In this document: positions 59,101 to 64,000 of the stretch, in pieces
How the letters are laid out: each line of letters starts with the position of its first letter
Numbering within the stretch: position 1 is the stretch's first letter
NCBI GenBank assembly: GCA_947178255.1
Contig: CAMWXP010000001.1
Span: 1-64,000, forward strand
DNA from: an uncultured Clostridia bacterium
GTDB taxonomy: Bacteria > Bacillota > Clostridia > Christensenellales > Pumilibacteraceae
DNA length: 64,000 bases
Direction of reading: 5' to 3'
Translations under genes and position numbers: made by a program
The notes under the pieces: model-generated
Told to the model about the DNA's origin: nothing
Seen by the model: the letters and a program-made list of their open reading frames with translations, nothing else
Database searches by the model: none

Positions 59101-61334
59101 CCGTACGGCGATGTGTACCAGCCGGCAAAGGTGTAGCCGGTTCTTGCAAACCCGGTGCCGTCGGGAAGCTGCACTCTGTCGCCCAGTGCGTAATACTGAG
59201 TAGGCGCGTCGCCCTCGCCGCCGCGAAGATCGAACGTTACCGCTTCGGCCTTGACCTTAATCTGCGCCCAGCTCGACGCCTTGTTGGCGCCGTCGACAAA
59301 GTTGACGTAAATCGTGTTTTCGCCTGCTTGCGTGAGCGTGACGGGCAAACTGTTGGTGCCGTCAGTCACTTCGACCGCGGTCCCGTCGTTTACGCGAACG
59401 TTGTACTTGACCGCGCCGATAACGCGCCGCCAAGAAACGACGCCGGCGTTATATGTAAGACTGCTGTACAGCGCGTAGTAACGCGCGTCGACGGTGTCGC
59501 TCCACAGCGATGTCTTGTCTGCATTTTTTGCGAGAACGCGAATCTGATAGTCGCCGTTTGCTTCCCAGCTGATACCTTCGACCGTAGAAAGGTCGAGCGA
59601 GTTCGTTGCAGTCGAAACGGTCTGACTGGCGATATACACGTCGTAGCCCGTCGCGGCCGCGTCGCCGTCCCAGCTGAGCACTTCACCGACAATGCGGACG
59701 TTGCTCGGTGCGGCAAGCGAGGTCTTTTGAATAGCAAGCTCTGCGGGCGCAGGCGAATTGTAACCGTTGGTGTAAGGCGTGACCTTGACGGTTATCGTGC
59801 CGTTGCAGCCCTCGTATGTCTTGACCGACATGTGCGTAGTGTTGCCTACGTCGACGGTCACATTGTGCGAGTGTTGGTTATTTTCGCACGAAAGTTCGAC
59901 GGTGTAGCCCGCGGCGCCCTTTACGCTGTTCCACGCCACCGTCTCTTCGGCTTGATTGTAGCGCAAGCCCGTAACGTCGCCAAGCGGACGGGTGTAATAA
60001 TACGTTTCGGAAACCGACGAGGCTTTGCCCGCCGCGACCGCGGTCACGGTGAACTCGATGCCTTCCGATTTCATCATACAGTTGATAAAGTTGTAGCTGG
60101 TCGAATTACCGTTGTCTATCTGCGTGTGTTTGTGGTATTCGTCACCGCATTTTACATCGATAAGATATTTTTCGGCGCCTTCGACTGCATTGTAGATAAG
60201 CGTCGACGGCTCGACGACCGTAAACAGCGAAACGGGCGCAAGCGTTTTGTTGTCGTAATAACGAATAGCCGGATCGGAATTGTTGCTTGCGTCTCCGCTC
60301 GCGGCGACCGCCGTTACCGATATCACGTACTTGCCTTCCGCCAAGGCCGAAAAATCGATATCCATAGACGTAGGACCGTAGGAGTCGTCCTTGCGCACTT
60401 CGCTGCCGTCGGGGCCCGTCACGAGCACCTTGTACGCACTCGCATTGGCGTTACTGCCCCAGCTTATGCCGCCGGCCCTAACATCGACGACGGGCTGTGC
60501 GAGCTTGGCGGTAACTTCGTTGCTCTGCCACAGCGCGTAAAGCGTCGTGCTCGCGCTGAACACCGTGTCGGCTTCGAGCCTGTACGAAAGCGCCTTTGTC
60601 TTGCGGTCGGCGCTGTACGCCTTGACCCACCAGCCCGCAAAATTGTAGCCTTCGCGCGTCGGTGTGACTACGTTGTAGAGCTTTCCGCCGACGGTCTGCT
60701 TTGCCGCAACCGCGGGTGCGCCGTCATAGTCGAGATCGAATTTTATCTCGTATTCGGCACGACCGAATACCGGCTCCACCCAGCGCGCATACAGCGTAAT
60801 GTCGCTCTTGACAGGATTGGCTCCAAACACGAACGGCGAAGTATACTCTCGATCCGTGTACCAACCGATAAATACCATATTCCCGTTGACGGGATCGGCC
60901 GGTCTGGTCACGGTTTTACCGTTTATAACGCGCACCGACGAAACAGCCGTGCCGGCACCGGTATCAAACGACACAGTGTACACTATACGTTTGGTAAAGT
61001 TCCAAACACCCCGCCCGTCGCCCATATCGACGGCAAGGATATCGTCGTTGAGAGTCGCGTTGTACTTACCTATATCGAGATTTAACTCTAATTTAGCGCC
61101 GGATATAGTGTACGACCCAACGTAGTTGTTGTCGGTCATTACAAGCGTAGCAGTCGCACCCTTGCCGAGCGTAACAAGGTACTCCCCGTCGTCGGCGTCA
61201 TAGTAATAAACGCCGATTTCCGGACCTTCCGTGACGACAGGCGCCTCGGTTTTGTTACCGCAAGCAATCAACAGTCCGCTCAACGCGGCGACGACCGCAA
61301 GTAACATACCGTACAGCAATTTGAACCTTTTCAT
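50115..61334 (-). CDS. Giant BspA-like LRR_5 lipoprotein with N-terminal InlB repeats and Fn3-like modules
   Basis: MKRFKLLYGMLLAVVAALSGLLIACGN; InlB repeats (GNMVFIGWYTDREYTSPFVFGANPVKSDITLYARW); dozens of IGxxAFxxCTxLxxIxIPxxVxxI repeats. Confidence 0.93.
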   Translation of the reverse strand: MKRFKLLYGMLLAVVAALSGLLIACGNKTEAPVVTEGPEIGVYYYDADDGEYLVTLGKGATATLVMTDNNYVGSYTISGAKLELNLDIGKYNATLNDDILAVDMGDGRGVWNFTKRIVYTVSFDTGAGTAVSSVRVINGKTVTRPADPVNGNMVFIGWYTDREYTSPFVFGANPVKSDITLYARWVEPVFGRAEYEIKFDLDYDGAPAVAAKQTVGGKLYNVVTPTREGYNFAGWWVKAYSADRKTKALSYRLEADTVFSASTTLYALWQSNEVTAKLAQPVVDVRAGGISWGSNANASAYKVLVTGPDGSEVRKDDSYGPTSMDIDFSALAEGKYVISVTAVAASGDASNNSDPAIRYYDNKTLAPVSLFTVVEPSTLIYNAVEGAEKYLIDVKCGDEYHKHTQIDNGNSTSYNFINCMMKSEGIEFTVTAVAAGKASSVSETYYYTRPLGDVTGLRYNQAEETVAWNSVKGAAGYTVELSCENNQHSHNVTVDVGNTTHMSVKTYEGCNGTITVKVTPYTNGYNSPAPAELAIQKTSLAAPSNVRIVGEVLSWDGDAAATGYDVYIASQTVSTATNSLDLSTVEGISWEANGDYQIRVLAKNADKTSLWSDTVDARYYALYSSLTYNAGVVSWRRVIGAVKYNVRVNDGTAVEVTDGTNSLPVTLTQAGENTIYVNFVDGANKASSWAQIKVKAEAVTFDLRGGEGDAPTQYYALGDRVQLPDGTGFARTGYTFAGWYTSPYGADGFGARYTDTYFGNIGGLVLYANWSPKTYDITFENGDLPAGSEKGKVTYRRPFQWPIPTNDDTSLVFAGWYSDSEGLEVRYTDETGKSISDWGISRNMTVYACWNSIFSFEKLTNGTYRISKNTQYWTQHAPADLTIPATYREPGTTRYIKVTEIGSASFTSSTMLKTVRIPNSIKYVDTNGFNSSTNIEQFIVYDVEGTVLPEYSSHEGVLYHDVLDDFGNITSKALWIYPRGKADAEYKIQAGTTVLPYRSLYYAKATKIIIPTSVVRIEGQAIYLCSSLTDIEFEDGGEVTEDSNVKALVIENQAFYSLSKLERIKIPARLSSFNPEMIVSCNSFKTIEVEANSKKYGAVDGFLTDAAKTTILYCPIKAVVGKLELPTGITIIGERAFVSNTQITSVELPYYAVEIRDYAFNKCTNLTTVSFKSDVVDPFDMKIGAHAFEGCTKLATFDSSNGNVVEIGEYAFAGCNALTKFEIPETLTKLGEYAFNKCTGLTEIFIPATLAEVEQYAFAGCTKLDTIKFGELKDGKTAALAIGDFAFNGCTALIEIDLPEYVCEIGEAVFGGCTKLAEITVDENNEHFETYLGVLFTKGFEEMLFYPLGRTGEFTLPDQVKVLSAQLFKGNTSLTAIVIGKNVKSIGDEAFMNCTALTTVTFENESAIELGEKVFEGCTGLTTVTLNDYITKIPDRMFYNDKAITEIVMPQYVTEIGDYAFYYLEKIEEITIPATVHRIGYGAFYYCKALDKVTFDEPPANVDEDSDIDYATTLNFGRYADVTTSSTNDQSTNIFANCGITEINIPARMTEIPHAMFLSCTLLEEINIPNTVNKIGAKAFSGCTSLQRVIFEGGNLANTLTVYDTCTTSNPTASSGAFYNCSQLYSINLPERIETIPQFMFYNCRGLTSITIPKSVKNKTNDNGEITVYAIQNSAFYNCMGLVTVTFAEDNTNEITIGPSAFYSCSKLQTVNLPKGLTYIKKFDDNGNDISDYYDVFAADAFTYCSALNAINIKEGGKYYTDDGIIYYHDVITDEDGEVTDEIREVIICPQSRTKAVVIPYNVTSINARAFTTCYNITSFSFQPTPEGETEVDLKINDASNDADAVARKSGAFNWFIGITMLSLPDRLTYIGDYAFYDCSMLHTLTIGENSRLAHVGKYAFGKCSGLNIIRVPATVKEIGASAFDGCTRITEFTFADGSQLTKIGDRAFAQTNFTEIVIPNTVKTLGSALFDGSSLTTITLPSSLSELDVATFAGCDNIQSISLTGNTKYYIEDSVIYNAAKTELMLYPANKNAESYVVLEGVTTIDAGAFAGNTYLKSVTVPNTVETIGAGAFYGCTNLQTVYFTPDNANAAGKLDVGGTSDTQGVFQGCSSLKTVNLPERTTRLGLNAFADCANLTALTIHKDAQLQAINAGVFSNAGGGTLTLPVAVSTIGENAFTGSLFTQVVMTNVTTINKNAFNGSGIASVILPATVATIGESAFANCAELTSVEIKLNTNKNLSITTTTTTTQNDTNGLKGTFANCPKLKTAIIATNGVLPYHMFYKCNALEELTINGSGSIQGYLCGTGTTTTVYYPNTTTPGSTSSASVQIGIQGLKKVAIDNTITSIGSYAFVGCSNLGSHNPETCVDENCAGDSAHGFTIVDTGKDDALKTIGTYAFQSTAIKSFVIPSSVTSLGSYAFRFNTALTSVTIPTKSFAEIPTYEFFGCTSLSTVTFVDKGVNAERKLVTIASSAFFNCTSLKSFDLTGFTSLKDYAFEYSGLTSIVIPDTITSSTSDTMTYYIFANCKDLTSVTIPTNGSAFIGKCTFQNCTSLDTVTFTGDGSVLTTIGTQAFEGCTALTNIILPEGLTTINANAFLNSGIKNIKLSSTIETIASTAFLGCKQLNVTVADGNASFTVSSDMKSLLSKDGKTLVQYIGNDTQYTIPEGVEVIGDYAFQNCESLEKITFTDTVKSIGQYAFRYCTSLGELTLPDLETLGQYAFANSGVTEVTIAGLPDAVGNYLFSECENLETVTFTGGAKTIGQYMFNKDASLQTIVFANDIETIGINAFAACAQLGNFTIPASVKTINDGAFMDCTTITSVNIPATVESLGKGAFAGCTSLETVTFAQSSDKLVIISGTAATANSNTRGTFAFCTSLESINLSTRPIYNSATATTITVPNHMFNGCTALSTVTLHSNTAEIGSNSFQNCLSLGRVALPSNVTVINSYAFNNTALSVMTLPEGMLTIATYAFMDCKLLESITIPGTVKTINSAAFAGCELLETVTFEADDGVTGLGFAGGTTALSFAPTGSLTGRGVFGGCESLKSIDLSTRCKIYNSPTLTTVGYTNYVATYLFSDCTSLTSVTLPSGIVSIGTGSFFNTGLTSFTLDGTVNQIGNAAFANCSDLETVTVTPSDTKLGIAAGSNITTIGSLGAFYNCTSLKSIELGNRPHLYNTVTGTNKYVPAYLFYNCTSLQHVTLPDEITHIYGGAFYNCKSLEHIDLPTSLTEIYMEAFRGSGLVELNLPDTVTRIMQGAFRDCDKLESVHLSTALKLVPKYVFMDCTSLQSLYVPAGITYFGNACFAGCSALETITFEENASPLGFAQGLGPEGEDRGVFADCTSLTSVDLSPINVRRMWFTTYTMSYTTYNVGYSYTINSAMPEYMFHGCTNLESVVLSNVMWFGGGYSGDKTRDDQTFGGCVNLKNVTWPTDVDFRLGDSSFENCGFETLTLPSNLAGMGSDVFAGNKNLTKLIVEPNLVCTYVRGFADCENLVEVELPDSHTGIDYRAFQNCVKLTTINMPEKLEYLSSNALQNTALESVTIPAGVSVYSDVFADCKQLESVTIEGKLDNLGWNVFQNCTALTSVTLEEGFDDVMNYMFAGCTSLASITLPSTVEYISSHAFDGCTSLASIEIPASVGYIGEFAFAGCTSLTSIVIPETVTEIRDYAFDGWTSSQTINIETRTQAPDDWSEYWNYNSKQVDVTPEPEEPEEGEEPVAPDPVYETRPDGVIAANIVWGYTRP

Positions 61335-61373
61335 AATATAATCCCCTGAAAGATTGTTACAAATTCGCACAAA

Positions 61374-61446
61374 AAAGGCGTGCAATAATAATTGCGACGC
61401 CTTTGTCGATTACGTAATTATACCACACACATATATTATATGTCAA
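61374..61446 (-). promoter_or_regulatory. Promoter and terminator-like leader hairpin of the giant LRR gene
   Basis: TTGACA(61441-61446)-18-TATAAT(61417-61422); RNA AAAGGCGUCGCAAUUAUUAUUGCACGCCUUUUUU (61374-61404). Confidence 0.85.
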
Positions 61447-61616
61447 CTAATTTTAGAAGCATGCTCATATATTTTCACTCCCAGTTTTTTGACACATTTT
61501 TTGATAGCGAGTTTATAACCAAAAGTAGTTGGCGCAAAGAAGTTTACGAAATAAATTCGCTCAACAACTCAACGGTCATATAAACCTATTATGTACCGAA
61601 AAAGAGATTCGTGAAA

Positions 61617-62531
61617 TCAGTCTATTAGTTTTTCCCAAGATACAATGGAATTTGGCAATATAGTTTTATATTCATTATAAAATTCAGTCAACTCTTGTCG
61701 TGTTATTTGAATAATATTTGCCAGATTTGTGTTGTAGCAATATTCTGCATAAAGATACACTTTATATCCTGCTTCTACGTACTCTTTATAATTTTCCCCG
61801 TCCAAACTAAAATGCCCACTCTTGACTTGAACGACTGCTTTCAACGGGTTGGCTTTATCTCTGGAAAATAAAATGCATTCAATATTAGGAGTCGTTGATT
61901 TTTGAGCAATAGAATTGGAAGATACGTAATAGTTTTTCTTGACTTGCAAATAAGTTATCACAAGTTCTTCCATTTCTTCCGGGGGCAAATTGTCAATTAT
62001 ATCACCTTGTATAGGTTCTAAATTATAATACTGTTTACCGGAACATTTATTAAAAATATACTTGGAATAATTAACTATATCATTGCTGAAATTAGTCTGT
62101 ACTATGCCTCCACGAGCTTTATTAAATGATCTTAATAATTGTCCCGCAATAGAAAAACCGACACAGTAGGCTTCAACAGGAATTTGTGCCCCCAAATCCC
62201 ATGTGGTATTGTAATAATCCACGTTTGCAACATCTAACGCACGGCATATCCAATATTCTCCCGTGCGAGAATCACGAGTCCAAAACAAATCATCTTTTTT
62301 TGCCGACCAAAATACGTTTAACGCCGGATTTATTCTACGAGTTGTTTCTTTTACACAATTCCACAAATCATCAAAATTACGTATTTTATCTTTACAGGCT
62401 TCTCTTATGCGACTCCACCCAATAACAACAAATTGTTTTTGTGCGTTATCTAAACAATATTGCAACAATCCGTTTCTATCGTCACCAGACGGTTTAATAT
62501 GAATTCTTGTTACATTTATAGTGTTGTCCAT
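61617..62531 (-). CDS. Putative PD-(D/E)XK-type restriction-like protein (304 aa)
   Basis: NIECILFSRDKANPLKAVVQVKSGHF (E..QVKSG); N-terminal KDDLFWTRDSRTGEYWICRA sensor-like segment. Confidence 0.5.
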   Translation of the reverse strand: MDNTINVTRIHIKPSGDDRNGLLQYCLDNAQKQFVVIGWSRIREACKDKIRNFDDLWNCVKETTRRINPALNVFWSAKKDDLFWTRDSRTGEYWICRALDVANVDYYNTTWDLGAQIPVEAYCVGFSIAGQLLRSFNKARGGIVQTNFSNDIVNYSKYIFNKCSGKQYYNLEPIQGDIIDNLPPEEMEELVITYLQVKKNYYVSSNSIAQKSTTPNIECILFSRDKANPLKAVVQVKSGHFSLDGENYKEYVEAGYKVYLYAEYCYNTNLANIIQITRQELTEFYNEYKTILPNSIVSWEKLID

Positions 62532-62876
62532 TTATTCTCCTCGTAAAGCAGATATATATTGTTTTGTTTCGTTCGCAGTACTATCTAATCCTTTCGATGT
62601 ACACCAATTCCGCCCGAGCATAAACGTATCGAAGTCAAACAAGTCACCGGAAAGCTCTCGCGTATAGTTTATAATACAAACCTCGTCGGTCGCATCTTTC
62701 ATCCCGCACTCCTGCGCGCAAAATCTTTCAAAATCTTCAAACGCTTTTATCATCAAAAGTCGGTGCGGATGATTGCCGATTTCCGTATGAAATTTCTTTG
62801 TTCTGTCTTCCGATATCGCAGATATTTCGGTAATTTTTCTTTTATCGAGTGATTTCACTAAAACGAATACTCTCAT
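62532..62876 (-). CDS. Hypothetical protein coupled to 61617-62531
   Basis: MRVFVLVKSLDKRKITEISAISEDRTKKFHTEIGNHPHRLLMIKAFEDF; stop adjacent to next gene's start. Confidence 0.6.
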   Translation of the reverse strand: MRVFVLVKSLDKRKITEISAISEDRTKKFHTEIGNHPHRLLMIKAFEDFERFCAQECGMKDATDEVCIINYTRELSGDLFDFDTFMLGRNWCTSKGLDSTANETKQYISALRGE

Positions 62877-63060
62877 GTTTTGACCTCGCAAATAGTATAG
62901 AATAGTTTTTGTACCGAAAATGGTACATACATTATAATGAAATTTGACGCTCTCGTCAACGCTTGTACCTTATAACAGTGCAATTCGGACGGAAAACGGC
63001 TATTCATCCCCAAACCGCAAAAAGTCGGCCGATAAAAAACTACTTATCGACCAACTTAAC

Positions 63061-63079
63061 TGGTACACCCGACAAGATT
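63061..63079 (-). repeat. 19-nt duplication of the tRNA-Arg 3' end
   Basis: tggtacacccgacaagatt identical to 63268-63286 in the intact tRNA. Confidence 0.85.
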
Positions 63080-63267
63080 GTGCGCGGACTGCGCGCACGG
63101 GCTTCGGCTACGCCGAGCGCCTAGCGAACTGCGTGCCGAATGTCTTTACTTTTTGCAATACAAGCTATTCTATTTATTGTTTTCTTTTAACAATATTTCG
63201 CACGGCACGCTACTCATTATGGGAGTATTCCACCAAAACAGCCCCCGCGCTGCGGAGGCTGTTTTGG

Positions 63268-63344
63268 TGGTACACCCGACAAGATTCGAACTTGCGACCC
63301 TCAGAATCGGAATCTGATACTCTATCCAACTGAGCTACGGGTGC
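63268..63344 (-). tRNA. tRNA-Arg (anticodon CCG), CCA encoded
   Basis: GCACCCGTAGCTCAGTTGGATAGAGTATCAGATTCCGATTCTGAGGGTCGCAAGTTCGAATCTTGTCGGGTGTACCA folds as a cloverleaf. Confidence 0.95.
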
Positions 63345-63406
63345 GTATAACTTATTTACTTTTAACTATGGCGTCGGCATAATCGTCATCCGACACTGAC
63401 AACTAT

Positions 63407-63490
63407 GCTACGGGTGCTAACTTATTTAATTATTTGCTGTGGCGGTGTTAGCACAATCGTCCCTGACACAGACAACTATGACTGGTGCGG
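63407..63490 (-). repeat. Degenerate tRNA 5'-end fragments
   Basis: gctacgggtgc-taacttattta at 63407 repeats 63334-63357; a further degraded copy (acaatcgtccctgacacagacaactatgactggtgcgg) follows. Confidence 0.6.
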
Positions 63491-63524
63491 ATGGTTGGTT
63501 GCGTTATAGCGACTTGCGACCTTG

Positions 63525-64000
63525 TTAATCTTCTTTGGAACCAAAATTCGGAATTTGGGGCAAGTAGCTTTCGCTAATGTAAACATTTCTGTACCCGTAC
63601 TGTCCAAGACCCAATAAAACATTCTCCGACACATCTAAAGTGATAACTTCATCTGTTGGTACATTACTCATTTGCATATCGGCCGCATCGAATTCAACCG
63701 AATCGTAAAAACAGGTGACGCGAGTTTTGTGCGCGTCTGAAAATACATACTTTAAATTAAGGGTGTAAGAATAAACATTGTTTGTTCCGGAGTAGTCGAA
63801 CACATAACATACATGATATTTAGCCGTGCCGTTTTCGGCAAAAACCAAATAACTCTGCTGTGCGGCGGGTTTACGCACATCGTCTTGCGGAATATACTTT
63901 GTACCGTACTTTAACGGGGTTTCGACACTGACACTGTTAGCGGTTGTATCACCGCTATTATTCTTGCCCGACGGCGTTGTAGTATTGTTTCCACACCCTA
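63525..64000 (-). CDS. Lipoprotein fragment, N-terminus beyond window
   Basis: Reading frame open to the window edge with GCGNNTTTPSGKNNSGDTTANSVSVETPLKYG, consistent with residues just after a lipobox. Confidence 0.7.
   Translation of the reverse strand, partial: GCGNNTTTPSGKNNSGDTTANSVSVETPLKYGTKYIPQDDVRKPAAQQSYLVFAENGTAKYHVCYVFDYSGTNNVYSYTLNLKYVFSDAHKTRVTCFYDSVEFDAADMQMSNVPTDEVITLDVSENVLLGLGQYGYRNVYISESYLPQIPNFGSKED

Noticed and set aside
50115-61334. Long plus-strand ORFs (e.g. 51366-52526, 55866-57458, 59328-61085) inside the giant LRR gene
   Set aside because: Low-complexity antisense shadows of a clear minus-strand coding frame; no plausible starts or domains.

Overview
A 64 kb window that looks like a chromosome or MAG contig of an uncultured Clostridia-like Firmicute; the lineage is inferred from gene content only. 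Most genes are on the minus strand. Left part: partial asnS, TspO-like protein, Sel1-repeat protein, YitT-family protein, L-serine dehydratase, lipoproteins, and a standalone Pnkp-type kinase. An AT-rich AbiH + HEPN pair and an MBL-fold gene come next. From ~14.05 to ~25.66 kb there is a mobile element with a large serine recombinase, XRE repressors, a DUF6291-like protein, a 951-aa tail/baseplate-like protein, a ~930-bp non-coding repeat field and an S24-like protein. It ends next to a minus-strand tmRNA gene that encodes an unusually long tag. Downstream are TetR, Sir2 and two HAD genes, plus an orphan soluble VirD4/TraG-like ATPase with a 536-aa partner and a winged-helix protein. The 34.3-61.4 kb region is a surface-protein locus: an InlB-repeat lipoprotein (~1430 aa), a six-gene MoxR/DUF58/VWA/VWA/LRR-lipoprotein operon, and a giant (~3740 aa) BspA-like LRR lipoprotein. 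The operon and the giant gene share a promoter architecture and a covarying leader hairpin. The right end has a putative restriction-like cassette, tRNA-Arg(CCG) with degenerate tRNA fragments, and a partial lipoprotein. The best candidates for new biology are the MoxR-VWA-LRR locus with its shared leader RNA, the paired half-site repeat field, the long tmRNA tag, the orphan T4CP trio and the AbiH-HEPN pair.
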